DNA of 64,000 nucleotides from Thermomonas sp. (GCF_029945965.1 NZ_JAQSDO010000008.1:1-64000), one strand, 5' to 3'. Counted from the first letter of the stretch, positions 38,460 to 48,176 are shown. The notes: generated by a model not told the origin, from the sequence alone. Made by a program: numbers and translations.

Positions 38460-40277
38460 TTGTCCGACCCAACCAACGACGCCGGCGAACCCGCCGCCAA
38501 GCGCGTGCGCAAGCCCCGCGTAGCCAAGACCGTCGCCGATGCGCCAAGCATGCCGACGCTGCCCGAGCCGTCTGCAGCGCCGAAGCCAGCCGCGCCCAGA
38601 TCCGCTGAAAGCAAGCCGTCTGAAAGAAAGCCTGCTGAAAGCAAACCCTCAGAGAACAAGCCTGCCGAAGCCAAGCCTGCCGAAGCCAAGCCGGCTGAAC
38701 CCAGGCACGAAGCGGCATCGCCCGCGCCCTCGTCCAGCGAACAAGCCCCGCGCGGCAATGCCGAGCATGCGCCCCACAACGAGGGCAACACCGGTGGCGG
38801 TGAGAACCGCCAAGGCGGCCAGGCCGACAGCCAGGGCGGCGAAGGCCAGCGTCACGACGGCCAGCGCAACAACAACAATAATCGCCGCGACCGCTTCAAG
38901 AATCGCCGCGACCGCCAGCGCGACCGCCACCAAGAGGGCGGCATGCCCGACGACGGCGGCAATGGTGAAACCTTCGTGCCGCGCCCGCATCCGCTAGTGC
39001 CGGAAGGCTTCGCGCAGTACTCGCTGGGCGACCTCAAGCGGATGCCCGCGCACAAGCTGCTGGAAATTGCCGACCAGTTGCAGATCAGCGAGGGTGTAGC
39101 CCGCGCGCGCAAGCAGGACATCATCTTCGGCATCCTCAAGGTGCTCACCCGCCACGCCGAAGGCGTCGCCGCTGACGGCGTGCTGGAAATCCTGCCGGAC
39201 GGCTTCGGTTTCCTGCGCGCCGCAGAGGCCAGTTATCTTGCTGGCCCCGACGACACCTACATCAGCCCGTCACAGATCCGCCGCTTCAACCTGCGTACCG
39301 GCGACCATTTGTCCGGCCGCATCCGCTGGCCGAAGGATGGCGAACGCTACTTCGCGCTGTCGGTGGTGGACACCATCAATGGCGAGCCGATCGAGGCCAG
39401 CAAGAACAAGACCCTGTTCGAGAACCTGACTCCGTTGTTCCCGCGCAAGAAGTTCAAGCTCGAACGCGGCGACGGCAGCAGCGAAGACATCACCGGCCGC
39501 ATCCTCGATTTGATGGCGCCGCAAGGCAAGGGCCAGCGCGCGCTGATCGTCAGCCCGCCGAAGGCCGGCAAGACCATGATGATGCAGCAGATCGCCACCG
39601 CGATCACCGGCAACCATCCGGACGTGCACCTGATCGTGCTGCTGATCGACGAGCGTCCGGAAGAAGTGACCGAAATGCAGCGCACCGTGCGCGGCGAGGT
39701 GATTTCCTCCACCTTCGACGAGCCCGCCGCGCGCCACGTGCAAGTCGCCGAAATGGTGATCGAGCGCGCCAAGCGCCTGGTTGAACACAAGAAGGACGTG
39801 GTGATCCTGCTCGACTCGATCACCCGCCTGGCACGTGCCTACAACAACGTGCTGCCGAGTTCCGGCAAGGTGCTGACCGGCGGCGTGGACGCCAACGCCC
39901 TGCACCGTCCGAAGCGCTTCTTCGGTGCCGCCCGCAACGTCGAGGAAGGCGGCAGCCTGACGATCATTGCCACCGCCCTGGTCGACACCGGCAGCGCGAT
40001 GGACAAGGTGATCTACGAGGAGTTCAAGGGCACCGGCAACAGCGAAGTGCACCTGGACCGCCGCATCGCCGAAAAGCGCGTGTACCCGGCGATCAACGTC
40101 AACGCCTCCGGCACCCGCCGCGAGGATTACCTGATCGAGCCCGAGCTGCTGCAGAAGATCTGGATCCTGCGCAAGCTGCTGCACCCGATGGACGAGATCG
40201 CGGCCATGGAATTCCTGTTGGACAAGATGCGCAACACCAAATCCAACGACGAGTTCTTCGGTTCGATGAAGCGCTGA
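38460..40277 (+). CDS. rho: Transcription termination factor Rho
   Basis: Rho is the hexameric RNA helicase that ends transcription at C-rich sites. The 605-residue form is much longer than E. coli Rho (419): residues 1-175 are low-complexity, with [20 protein letters not shown]-type repeats followed by an Asn/Arg/Asp-rich part. The core then follows: RNA-binding domain ([22 protein letters not shown]), Walker [13 protein letters not shown], Walker [14 protein letters not shown], the Q and R loops, and C-terminal FFGSMKR. The start is TTG 38460 with GAGG upstream; an ATG start would cut into the N-terminal region. Part of its 3' end is duplicated 1.5 kb downstream. Confidence 0.97.
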   Translation: MSDPTNDAGEPAAKRVRKPRVAKTVADAPSMPTLPEPSAAPKPAAPRSAESKPSERKPAESKPSENKPAEAKPAEAKPAEPRHEAASPAPSSSEQAPRGNAEHAPHNEGNTGGGENRQGGQADSQGGEGQRHDGQRNNNNNRRDRFKNRRDRQRDRHQEGGMPDDGGNGETFVPRPHPLVPEGFAQYSLGDLKRMPAHKLLEIADQLQISEGVARARKQDIIFGILKVLTRHAEGVAADGVLEILPDGFGFLRAAEASYLAGPDDTYISPSQIRRFNLRTGDHLSGRIRWPKDGERYFALSVVDTINGEPIEASKNKTLFENLTPLFPRKKFKLERGDGSSEDITGRILDLMAPQGKGQRALIVSPPKAGKTMMMQQIATAITGNHPDVHLIVLLIDERPEEVTEMQRTVRGEVISSTFDEPAARHVQVAEMVIERAKRLVEHKKDVVILLDSITRLARAYNNVLPSSGKVLTGGVDANALHRPKRFFGAARNVEEGGSLTIIATALVDTGSAMDKVIYEEFKGTGNSEVHLDRRIAEKRVYPAINVNASGTRREDYLIEPELLQKIWILRKLLHPMDEIAAMEFLLDKMRNTKSNDEFFGSMKR

Positions 40278-40300
40278 GTTTTTCGCAACGTTTCAAACAA

Positions 40301-40327
40301 AACGCCCCGCAATGCGGGGCGTTTTTG
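40301..40327. terminator. Bidirectional terminator between rho and the GGDEF gene
   Basis: AACGCCCCGC (40301-40310) and GCGGGGCGTT (40314-40323) form a 10-bp stem with an AAT loop and T-runs on both strands (TTTTT after it, TTTTGTTTG on the minus strand). It serves rho and the convergent diguanylate cyclase gene. A near-identical copy lies at 41569-41595. Confidence 0.9.
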
Positions 40328-40342
40328 TTGGTTGCTTCAAGC

Positions 40343-41353
40343 TTAGGTCGTCCTGGCAGTTGCAACCGGCTCGGAACCTTGGTCAATTTCCACCCGGTTG
40401 CGGCCGCCGCGCTTGGCCCTGTACAGCGCCAGGTCGGCCCGTGCCAGCCAGTCCGCACTGTCCTCGTCATACTTGAGCTCGGCGGCCCCGATCGACACCG
40501 TGATCGATTTACCCTGGATGCGTAGCCCAGTCTCCACGCGCGCGCGCACGCTCTCGCAGATCGTGGCCAACCCCCGGACATTGGAACCGGGCAGGATCAA
40601 CACGAATTCCTCGCCGCCGATACGGTACATCCGGTCGAGCTTGCGAATGCCGGACTGTACCAGCGTGGCGAAGTTGACCAGGACAACGTCCCCCGCCTCG
40701 TGACCATGGGTGTCGTTGATCGATTTGAACCGGTCAAGGTCGAGCAGCATCAAGCCATAGGTGGTGCCAAGGCGTCGATGCGCCTCTATGACCATCTGCA
40801 GCTCCTGTTCCATCGCGCGGCGGTTCAAAACGCCGGTCAGCGGGTCTCGCGACGCCAGCGTCTCAAGCTGGTCCCTCTGGGCCTCAGTGCGCAGCGCGAA
40901 GATGAAGGCGAACAGGCTCACCATGCTCGCCGAGGCGAAAAAATCGAATCGCTCGATCAGTGAATCGAACGCCTGACCGTGCAACACCAGCACCATGATG
41001 GCAGCCGCCGATACCAGCAGCGCGGGCATCCGCCCGACCAGCAGGAAGTTGGTCATCACCACCGGGTACATCCACATCAGCCCGGGGGTGCCCACCAGCG
41101 TCGTCAGCACCACGCAACCGGTGGTATAGAAAATGACCATGCCATGCGCGATGCGATCAATGTTGCCGCCACGCCAGCCATAGGTCACTCCGGCCATGAG
41201 GCCGGTGACGATCGCCAGATCGACGCTGCCGGCAATTACCTGCCCGGTCGCAAATCGGTAGATCGCGAATGGAAGGATCACCACCACTGCGATCACGCCG
41301 AACAGGCTGATGATGGCGAATCGGAAATCGTTGCGAAGACGCAACATGGACAT
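40343..41353 (-). CDS. Membrane-bound diguanylate cyclase (GGDEF)
   Basis: A 336-residue enzyme expected to make cyclic di-GMP from GTP. The N-terminal half (about 12-160) has five or six membrane helices forming a sensor region that I cannot assign to a MASE family. From about 170 the GGDEF domain shows RDPLTGVLNRRAMEQE, LLDLDRFKSINDTHGHEAGD and an intact active-site loop RIGGEEFVL near 255-263. There is no RxxD inhibitory site five residues upstream (sequence LDRMY), so product inhibition may be weak. The gene is flanked by two copies of the rho 3' end, and its last two codons lie within the repeated DNA. Confidence 0.9.
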   Translation of the reverse strand: MSMLRLRNDFRFAIISLFGVIAVVVILPFAIYRFATGQVIAGSVDLAIVTGLMAGVTYGWRGGNIDRIAHGMVIFYTTGCVVLTTLVGTPGLMWMYPVVMTNFLLVGRMPALLVSAAAIMVLVLHGQAFDSLIERFDFFASASMVSLFAFIFALRTEAQRDQLETLASRDPLTGVLNRRAMEQELQMVIEAHRRLGTTYGLMLLDLDRFKSINDTHGHEAGDVVLVNFATLVQSGIRKLDRMYRIGGEEFVLILPGSNVRGLATICESVRARVETGLRIQGKSITVSIGAAELKYDEDSADWLARADLALYRAKRGGRNRVEIDQGSEPVATARTT

Positions 41354-41424
41354 GGCTGTCCCCTAGGCGCACTTGGTCAACATAGGAACAGGGCATGCTC
41401 CCATGCGCAAGCATTGACGGCTTG

Positions 41425-41568
41425 GCCGCCCGTAATATCGAGAAAGGCGGCAGCCTGACGATCATTGCCACTGCCCTGGTCGACACCGGCAGCGCGATGG
41501 GCAAGATGATCCAACGACGAGTTCTTCGGTTCGATGAAGTGCTGATTCCTTGGAAGCGTTTCAATCAA
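41425..41568 (+). pseudogene. rho': Decayed duplicate of the rho 3' end
   Basis: The segment 41425-41510 aligns without gaps to rho 39927-40012 with about ten substitutions and would encode [18 protein letters not shown]. After a deletion of roughly 230 bp it resumes at the last 30 bp of rho (CCAACGACGAGTTCTTCGG) and continues through the former stop codon into the terminator region. The deletion shifts the frame and the fragment lacks a start, so it is not expressed as Rho. It is not contiguous with the intact gene: the GGDEF gene lies between them. Confidence 0.9.
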
Positions 41569-41595
41569 AAAGCCCCGCAATGCGGGGCTTTTTTG
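41569..41595. terminator. Duplicated copy of the rho terminator
   Basis: AAAGCCCCGC and GCGGGGCTTT pair around AAT, with T-runs on both sides. It is a near copy of 40301-40327 and is followed by 30 bp (41591-41620) identical to the sequence downstream of rho. It now can end transcripts of the TonB-C-like gene, whose stop is about 70 bp upstream on the minus strand. Confidence 0.85.
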
Positions 41596-41666
41596 TTGGT
41601 TGCTTCAAGCTTAGGTCGTCGAAGTACCTCATGAATATCGACGCACTCGCAGACGGGCCGCACAAT

Positions 41667-42629
41667 CTAGAGCGTGCTACCGATGATCCCCTCGTCAGCA
41701 AGCCGGAAACGAGTGGTGCCTGCGAGGAATTCGCCGCCGGCAAGATCCGATACACCTATCCGTCGGTCAGCTTGCTCACTCAACCACGGCACTCGGAGGT
41801 TCGGGCCACGAAATTCCTGGCGCCATTTGCCAGCAAGTGTGCTGTCTTTCATGCCCGGCCTTCCGAGCACATATTCGACGGGGGTGCGTACCGTGAGGTC
41901 CGCCGCTGTCAGCAACGCTGGGTTGACAGTATCCACGTTGAAGGTCCAGCCGCGTGCGGCCGATAGTGCGCTGCGTTCCAGCATTTTCCGTGCGCGATCA
42001 AGCATCTCGGTGCGACCCTTGACGTTGAGGAGGCTCGACTGCGACGCCATGGCCTCGGCTACCGTTCCGTCCGGATTAAGTCGAAGTACCAAAAGCACGA
42101 TTCCCTCGACCCCGCCCATCAACATTCCTTGCGGGTACGAAGGCGGCGTCAAGCGTTTGTGTGAAATCACGACAGGCTGGGTTGCTCGCCCCGACTCACC
42201 GGCAACCTCGATGGCCATACCTAGCGCCGCAGCTTGTTTCTGAGCATCGAGCGCCTGCTCGTAATCTTCCTTCGTGTTGGGACGAAAAACCACGTTGTCC
42301 ACGCGCACCCGATAGCCTCCATCCGCCTCGGTCGCTGCAAGCGTAATACTCATTGGCGATTGAGCGGTGACTGGCTTGCCACCCACCAGGATCGGCGCGA
42401 ACGTCCACTTCGGCACGGCCCGTTCCACGATGCCCTGCACCCCTGGCGGCAGCTCGCTGCGAATCTCGAAAGACTTCACCCTTCCTTCGGGATCGATGGT
42501 GAGTTGACCATTCAAGCGCAGCGTAAGCACGCTTTCACTTTTCGAAACTGGCGCATCCGCTGCGCGGGCGCCACTTGACGTTAACAGTGCGGCGAATGCC
42601 AATGTAGTGAAAATCTTCTGTGGTCCCAT
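41667..42629 (-). CDS. Secreted protein with TonB-C-like domain
   Basis: A 320-residue protein with a cleavable signal peptide (FTTLAFAALLTSSGARAAD). Two weakly similar modules resembling the TonB C-terminal fold follow: a first around LRLNGQLTIDPEGRVKSFEI and a clearer second around PSYPQGMLMGGVEGIVLLVLRLNPDGTVAEA near 175-205. There is no N-terminal anchor or Pro-rich spanner, so it is not a classical energy transducer. Function unknown, probably periplasmic. MGPQKIF was chosen as start because GGGAG lies 8 bases upstream. Confidence 0.72.
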   Translation of the reverse strand: MGPQKIFTTLAFAALLTSSGARAADAPVSKSESVLTLRLNGQLTIDPEGRVKSFEIRSELPPGVQGIVERAVPKWTFAPILVGGKPVTAQSPMSITLAATEADGGYRVRVDNVVFRPNTKEDYEQALDAQKQAAALGMAIEVAGESGRATQPVVISHKRLTPPSYPQGMLMGGVEGIVLLVLRLNPDGTVAEAMASQSSLLNVKGRTEMLDRARKMLERSALSAARGWTFNVDTVNPALLTAADLTVRTPVEYVLGRPGMKDSTLAGKWRQEFRGPNLRVPWLSEQADRRIGVSDLAGGEFLAGTTRFRLADEGIIGSTL

Positions 42630-42711
42630 TGGTTCGCTCCCACGGCTGCTCAGTTGCGATCGAGTATGCCTCAATCGCCCATACTGACCTCCTTGAACAC
42701 GGGAGCTGGCC

Positions 42712-44532
42712 ATGCACGGCGGCGGACTTGAACTTGCAATGGTGTTCCTGCTGGCTGCTGTCATCGCGGTGCCGGTGTTCAAGCGTTTCGGCTTGGGCGC
42801 GGTGCTTGGCTACCTCGCCGCAGGCGCGTTGCTCGGCCCGCATGCGCTGCGGGTGATCGGTGATGCCGGGCCGGTACTTGCGGCCAGCGAAATCGGCGTG
42901 GTGATGATGCTGTTCGTGATCGGACTGGAACTGTCATTGCCGCGCCTGAAGGTGATGCGCAAACTGATCTTCGGGGTCGGCGGACTGCAGGTCCTGCTGT
43001 CCGGGGCCGTGTTGGCGGCGCTGGTGTTCTTGCTCATGGACGGCGACCAGGGCCTGGGCTGGAAGGCCGCGCTGGTGGTCGGCCTTGGACTGGCGCTGTC
43101 GTCGACCGCAGTGGGCCTGCAATTGCTGGCTGAGCGCAAGGAACTGACCGCAGGGCACGGCCGGCTGGCCTTCGCGATCCTGCTGTTCCAGGACCTGGCC
43201 GCGATCCCGCTGCTGGCGGCAATCCCGCTACTCGGCGCGCATGCTGCCGACAGCGATGGCAGCATCATGATCGCCGTGACCAAGGCGATTGCCGCGATCG
43301 CGGCGCTGGTAATGGGTGGCCGCTACCTGTTGCGCCATGTGTTCCGGGTCATTGCGCGCACGCGGATGCCGGAAGTGTTCACCGCCGCCGCCTTGCTGGT
43401 GGTGCTGGGCAGCGCGTGGTTGATGGAGCTGGCCGGCCTGAGCGCGGGCCTGGGCGCATTCCTGGCCGGCGTGCTGCTGGCAGAATCCGAATTCCGGCAC
43501 GAACTTGAATCGCAGATCCAGCCATTCGAAGGACTGCTGCTGGGCCTGTTCTTCATGGCCGTGGGAATGAGCATCGACCTGCAGCGAATCGCGGCCGAGC
43601 CGGGCACGATTGTCATTGGCGTGCTGGTATTGCTGGTAGTGAAGTTTGCCGTGCTGGCGCTGCTTGGCCGTGGCCCGGGTCGGCTGGACCTGCGCGGCAC
43701 GTTGCTGTTGGGCGGCACCCTGGCACTGGGCGGCGAATTCGCATTCGTGGTGTTTGGCGAAGCAGCCAAGGCCGGATTGCTGGATGCGCCGCAACGCGAC
43801 CGACTGGTCGCCATCGTCGGCCTGTCGATGGCGGTGACGCCATTGCTGTTGATGCTGATATCGAAACTGGCGCCGCAGCCAGGGCAAGTGCAGGCACGCG
43901 ATTTCGACGAAATGCCGGACGAACATCCGCATGTGTTGATCGCCGGCTTCGGCCGCTTCGGGCAGATCGTTGCGCGCCTGCTGTCGGCGCACAAGATTCC
44001 GTTCATCGCGATCGATCCAGACGTCGAACAGGTCGACTTCGTGCGCCGCTTCGGCAACAAGATCTATTACGGCGATCCGACCCGACCAGACTTGCTGCGC
44101 GCTGCTGGTGCGGCGCATGTGCGGCTGTTCGTGGTCGCGGTCGATGGCATCGATGCCAGCCTGCAGATGACTCGCCTGCTGCGCCAGCACTACCCGGATG
44201 CGAAAGTGTTTGCCCGCGCACGTGACCGCCGCCATGCCTGGCAGCTGATGGATCTGGGCGCGATAGTGTTCCGCGAACTGTTCGGCAGCAGCGTGGAGAT
44301 GGGCCGCGAAGTGCTGGTCGCGCTCGGCGTCGCGCCCGAACAGGCGGATGCCCACGTCCGTCGCTTCCGCGCGCATGATGCGAAGCTGCTGGATGCGCAG
44401 CGGCAGATGCAGGACGACGAAGATGCCCTGCTGCAGAGCACGAAAGACGCGCGCCGCGAGCTGGCCGAGCTGTTCGAGGCGGATGCCGGCGAAGGCCAGC
44501 TGGGGCGGATCGCGGATGCGCCGCGCGAGTAA
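42712..44532 (+). CDS. Kef-type monovalent cation:proton antiporter (CPA2) with RCK domain
   Basis: A 606-residue inner-membrane transporter. Residues about 1-385 hold 12-13 helices of the CPA2 exchanger fold (GYLAAGALLGPHALR, MLFVIGLELSLPRL, FQDLAAIPLLA with the ion-binding Asp). An RCK/TrkA-N domain near 403-520 (HVLIAGFGRFGQIVARLL, a Rossmann nucleotide motif) and a charged C-terminal tail follow. It resembles KefB/KefC, which export K+ during electrophile stress, but the glutathione-binding residues were not checked, so a YbaL-like role is also possible. No KefF/KefG partner is adjacent. Confidence 0.9.
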   Translation: MHGGGLELAMVFLLAAVIAVPVFKRFGLGAVLGYLAAGALLGPHALRVIGDAGPVLAASEIGVVMMLFVIGLELSLPRLKVMRKLIFGVGGLQVLLSGAVLAALVFLLMDGDQGLGWKAALVVGLGLALSSTAVGLQLLAERKELTAGHGRLAFAILLFQDLAAIPLLAAIPLLGAHAADSDGSIMIAVTKAIAAIAALVMGGRYLLRHVFRVIARTRMPEVFTAAALLVVLGSAWLMELAGLSAGLGAFLAGVLLAESEFRHELESQIQPFEGLLLGLFFMAVGMSIDLQRIAAEPGTIVIGVLVLLVVKFAVLALLGRGPGRLDLRGTLLLGGTLALGGEFAFVVFGEAAKAGLLDAPQRDRLVAIVGLSMAVTPLLLMLISKLAPQPGQVQARDFDEMPDEHPHVLIAGFGRFGQIVARLLSAHKIPFIAIDPDVEQVDFVRRFGNKIYYGDPTRPDLLRAAGAAHVRLFVVAVDGIDASLQMTRLLRQHYPDAKVFARARDRRHAWQLMDLGAIVFRELFGSSVEMGREVLVALGVAPEQADAHVRRFRAHDAKLLDAQRQMQDDEDALLQSTKDARRELAELFEADAGEGQLGRIADAPRE

Positions 44533-44538
44533 GCACGA

Positions 44539-44592
44539 GAAAAGGGGTCCGGTACATTTTCCGCCAGCGCAAATTGAACCTGACCCCTTTTC
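44539..44592. repeat. REP-like hairpin between the antiporter and ankyrin genes
   Basis: An 11-bp perfect stem GAAAAGGGGTC (44539-44549) with GACCCCTTTTC (44582-44592) continues inward as an imperfect GGTACATTTT/AAATTGAACC pairing. It lies between two convergent genes and has T-rich ends on both strands, so it can terminate both. Its outer arm resembles that of the palindrome in priA (GAAAAG-N-GG). Confidence 0.7.
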
Positions 44593-44599
44593 TTCTGCG

Positions 44600-47500
44600 C
44601 TATTCACGCAGGAAGCGCGCCATCGACACCGAGGGCGTGGTGCCATCGGTCGGTGCGAGTCCGGCGGCAACATCGACATATCCGCGCATCAAGGCGACTT
44701 CGCGCGGGGTGCGGTTGAGTGTGTCGCGCTGGTTGAGGTCGGCACCGGCGCGCAACAATACCTGCGACGCGCGCAACAGGCCATGCAGGGCTGCCAGGTG
44801 CAAGGGACCGAAGCCGCGCAGGTCGCGTGCATCCAGCCGCACCTCTTCGTCTAACAGCCGATCCAAACCGGCCAGCAACACGTCCTCGGTACTGGGCGTG
44901 CCGGGTTCAGCGCGCGCGCCGAGCAGCAGCAGCAGCGGCGTTGCGCCGCCATTCGCAGCCACCTGCGGATTGGCACCGGCCAGCAACAGGATGTCCAGCA
45001 ACGCAACCAGGCGCGGTCGCTCGCGGGCGGTAAAGCCATACAGCGCAGCGCAGTGCAGCGGGGTCAGGCCCTGCGCATCACGGGCATTGAGATCGGCGCC
45101 GGCCTGCAACAGGCGCGACACCAGTTCCGGCAGGCCCAGCGCCGCCGCCAGCATCAGCACGGTGACCTCGCCAGGCAGGCGTTGTTCCAGGCCGGCACCG
45201 GCTTCCAGCAGGCGCTCGACAATGTCGGTCTGGCGCATGCTCACCGCCGCCGACAACGGGGTGGCGCCGGTATTGGCGGCCAATCCCGGTTGCGCGCCAC
45301 GTGCCAGCAGCAGCTCTACCAGGGCGCGATGGCCGCCGCCGGCGGCGCGCAACAATGCGCTGCAACCCTGGCTGTCGACCGCATCGACCGGCATGCCGAT
45401 GTCGAGCAAGCGGCGCACCGCATCGGTGTCGCCGACGATTGCAGCGGCCGGCACATCGCTGGCCTGCAGCGGGCGACGCGGCAAGCGCCAGCCGCGCCAA
45501 TCCAGCCAGTCGGCGAGGTCGCGACGGCCGCTAGCCAGCGCCACTCCAAGCGGAGTCTGGCCGTCGGCGGCGCGGCGGTCGGGGGCGGCGCCCGCTGCCA
45601 CCAGCAATTTGAGTTCTTCCTCGCGGGCAAGCGCAGCGGCCTGGTGCAGCGCGCTCATGCCATGGCTGTCGCGCGCGTCAAGGTCGGCGCCATGTGCGAT
45701 CAGCCGCTGCAGCAGGCGTGGCCAGTGCAGGCGTACGGCAATCGCAACCGGCGGATCGCCGGCTGGCGACACCGCGTACGGATCCGCGCCACGCTCCAGC
45801 AAGTCAATCGCGAAACGCTCGGCATCGACATCGGGACTACCAGCAAGGCAGGCCGCGAGGTAACGCGCCAACCCGCCGCTGCCCGCAGGCGATGCCCCAT
45901 GCGCGAACAACACACGCAGCACGTCGATGCCCTGGTCGCCGCGCTGCAAGGCCGCATCCACCGGCATCGGCATGCCCGGCACGCGCGCCTCAGGTTGCGC
46001 GCCACGGCGCAACAGCCATTCGACCCGTTCCACGTCCAGCACGATCTCGGCATCGGTCAGCAGGCCATTGAGTTCGGCCGGGCCCAGCAAAGCCGCCAAT
46101 GACAGTAATTCACGCGACGGGCCAGCATCCAGTAGTCGCTCGCGCAGCAGCAGCAGGGGCGGACGATCCGGCGTCGAACCGTCGTCATCGACGGCCATCG
46201 ACACCGGCAACGCGCGCGCCGGGTCGAGCACGTTCGCAAGCGTCCAGCGACCCGCGCTGACGGCAAGATCCACTGCGCTGCGGCCTTCGGCATCCAGCGT
46301 CTGCGCATCCACGCCAAGTGCAAGCAGGCGCTGCACAAGCGCGGTCGAGGGCGCTTCGGCCATGCAGGCCAGGTGCAAGGCATTTGCGCCAACACCGTCG
46401 CAGGCGCGCGCATCGGCACCACCACTGAGCAACGCTTCCAGAGCCGGCAATGCAGCGGCACGCGCGCTGTCCAGCAGTGGCGTGCGGCCTTGGCCGTCGC
46501 GCGCATGCACGTCGGCACCGGCATCCAGCAATGCGCTGCAGATATCAGCATGACCAGCGAACGCGGCCTCGTGCAATGCACTCCGGTCGCGCCCATCGCG
46601 CGCATCCACCCGTGCCTTGTGGCGCAGCAGCAGCTGCACGCCGGCAGCATCGTCCTCTTCGGTTCCGGCCGCGGCCAGCAGGACCGGCTGGCCTTGGGCG
46701 GGTTCAGTCTTGGCGCCACGCTCCAGCAGGAACCGCGCCAGCCGCCAGTTGCCGGCGGCACACGCAATGCCCAGAGGCGACATGCCTTCTGCATTCACGA
46801 CGTCCATCTCGGCGCCGGCATCGCGTAGCAATGCAGCCACGCCCGGATCGGAGCTGCGCGCGGCATGGTGCAGCGGGGTGTTGCCCTCGGTATCGGCGGC
46901 GCGCGGGTCAGCGCCGTTGGCGAGCAAGGTCATCACCGCTTCCGGGCGCCCGTGCCAGCTGTCACGGGTGGCGGCCAGCAGCGGCGCCATGGAACTGCCG
47001 TGTGCGTTATTGAGGTCGACGCCGCGTTCGATCAGCCGGCGCAACAGGCGCAGGTCCGGCAGTACGGCGGCAAGCACCACCAGGCCGCGGCGATCGCGGT
47101 CGCCGGCCGGCGCCTCGGCGCGCGCATCGGCACCGGCGTCCAGCAGCTGCAGGGCGCGCTCGACCCGGCCGCTGCGCGCGGCAGCGTAAAGATCTAGGGT
47201 CAGGGCCTCGACATCGACCGTGGCACCTGCCTCGCTGGCCGCCACCAGCACGAGCGGCTGCGTGTCTTCGCCGCTTTCCTCGTCTTCATCGACTTCCATG
47301 TCCAGCACCGGCAGGCCGTGCACCAGCACCCGCGACGGCGCGGTCTGCAGCAGCGCATGCGACAGCGGCAGCGCCACCGCATACACGATCACCGCGACCA
47401 GGCGCGCATCACCGGCCAGTAGACCCGGCCAGCCCAGCGCGATACCACCGGCCAACAGCAACCATACCGACACTGCAACTTGCAGGCCACTCCAGGCGCT

Positions 47501-47914
47501 GCGTTGATGCGTCCCCAGCGCGCCAAGATGCTTGCCGATATTGCCGCCCAGTCGTTCCAGTCCATGCCACAGCGGCCAGTAGCGCCAGAGCGCGAGCAGC
47601 AGGAATGCCCCAGTCGTGCTCATCGCCAGCACCGGCAACAGGTCCGGTGCGGCCAGCAAGGCCCGCAATGGCCATGCGCTGAGCACCACAGCGAGCACGA
47701 AGCCGCCACCCCAGGCCAATGCCAACGTCAGTGCGTCGCGACCCAGCCGCGCTCCGCGTTGAGTGCCGCGCAGCAGCGCGATGCCGAGCGCCATCGGTGC
47801 CTGCGCCAGCCATGCCAGTGGACCTGCGCTGCCGGCATCGAACCAGCAGCCCGCGGCCAGCAGCAATGACGTTGCGATCAGGGCGACTGCGGCTCCGGGC
47901 CGACGCTCAGGCAT
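44600..47914 (-). CDS. Giant membrane-anchored ankyrin-repeat protein
   Basis: A 1,104-residue protein. The first 200 residues contain about six hydrophobic helices. A short acidic linker (near 208-220, DEDEESGED) leads into about 20 ankyrin repeats spanning roughly residues 235-1,090, recognised by recurring TPLHxAA, GADxxAxD and LLxAGA patterns (GNTPLHHAARSS, GLTPLHCAALYG, GPLHLAALHGLL). Ankyrin arrays bind proteins; with the helices this would be a membrane-attached scaffold. Partners are unknown. Its start overlaps ycgL by 8 bp, so the two are co-transcribed. High internal repetitiveness makes the exact repeat count approximate. Confidence 0.88.
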   Translation of the reverse strand: MPERRPGAAVALIATSLLLAAGCWFDAGSAGPLAWLAQAPMALGIALLRGTQRGARLGRDALTLALAWGGGFVLAVVLSAWPLRALLAAPDLLPVLAMSTTGAFLLLALWRYWPLWHGLERLGGNIGKHLGALGTHQRSAWSGLQVAVSVWLLLAGGIALGWPGLLAGDARLVAVIVYAVALPLSHALLQTAPSRVLVHGLPVLDMEVDEDEESGEDTQPLVLVAASEAGATVDVEALTLDLYAAARSGRVERALQLLDAGADARAEAPAGDRDRRGLVVLAAVLPDLRLLRRLIERGVDLNNAHGSSMAPLLAATRDSWHGRPEAVMTLLANGADPRAADTEGNTPLHHAARSSDPGVAALLRDAGAEMDVVNAEGMSPLGIACAAGNWRLARFLLERGAKTEPAQGQPVLLAAAGTEEDDAAGVQLLLRHKARVDARDGRDRSALHEAAFAGHADICSALLDAGADVHARDGQGRTPLLDSARAAALPALEALLSGGADARACDGVGANALHLACMAEAPSTALVQRLLALGVDAQTLDAEGRSAVDLAVSAGRWTLANVLDPARALPVSMAVDDDGSTPDRPPLLLLRERLLDAGPSRELLSLAALLGPAELNGLLTDAEIVLDVERVEWLLRRGAQPEARVPGMPMPVDAALQRGDQGIDVLRVLFAHGASPAGSGGLARYLAACLAGSPDVDAERFAIDLLERGADPYAVSPAGDPPVAIAVRLHWPRLLQRLIAHGADLDARDSHGMSALHQAAALAREEELKLLVAAGAAPDRRAADGQTPLGVALASGRRDLADWLDWRGWRLPRRPLQASDVPAAAIVGDTDAVRRLLDIGMPVDAVDSQGCSALLRAAGGGHRALVELLLARGAQPGLAANTGATPLSAAVSMRQTDIVERLLEAGAGLEQRLPGEVTVLMLAAALGLPELVSRLLQAGADLNARDAQGLTPLHCAALYGFTARERPRLVALLDILLLAGANPQVAANGGATPLLLLLGARAEPGTPSTEDVLLAGLDRLLDEEVRLDARDLRGFGPLHLAALHGLLRASQVLLRAGADLNQRDTLNRTPREVALMRGYVDVAAGLAPTDGTTPSVSMARFLRE

Positions 47915-48176
47915 CGGTGCCCCAGTCCTCGGTCATCGGGTCTTCCATACTCGGCGGGAACTGCATGTGGAAACCGCGCGACACCAGGTTGGTACGCACC
48001 ACGTCGGGATCTTCCAGCGCCAGCTTGCGGCCAGGCACCAGGTCGACGTCGAGCACGAACTGCAGCGCGCCCAGCTGCGTGCGCAGCGGTTCGGGCAGGC
48101 GGGAAAAATCATCGCGGGCGGCGAGATACAGGTAGGTATTGGCCTTTTTCAGGCTCTTGTAGACGAATGCATGCAT
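47907..48176 (-). CDS. ycgL: YcgL-domain protein
   Basis: An 89-residue cytoplasmic protein of the YcgL family (UPF0745), conserved in gammaproteobacteria. Family features are MHAFVYKSLKKANTYLYLAARDDFSRLP at the start, FVLDVDLVPGRKLA in the middle and GFHMQFPP near the end. The biochemical role is unknown. It overlaps the ankyrin gene by 8 bp and is separated from cioB by 108 bp with no CydX-like small ORF. Confidence 0.9.
   Translation of the reverse strand: MHAFVYKSLKKANTYLYLAARDDFSRLPEPLRTQLGALQFVLDVDLVPGRKLALEDPDVVRTNLVSRGFHMQFPPSMEDPMTEDWGTDA

Noticed and set aside
43228-44679. 483-codon minus-strand ORF opposite the antiporter
   Set aside because: Antisense to a well-supported CPA2 transporter; no family features.
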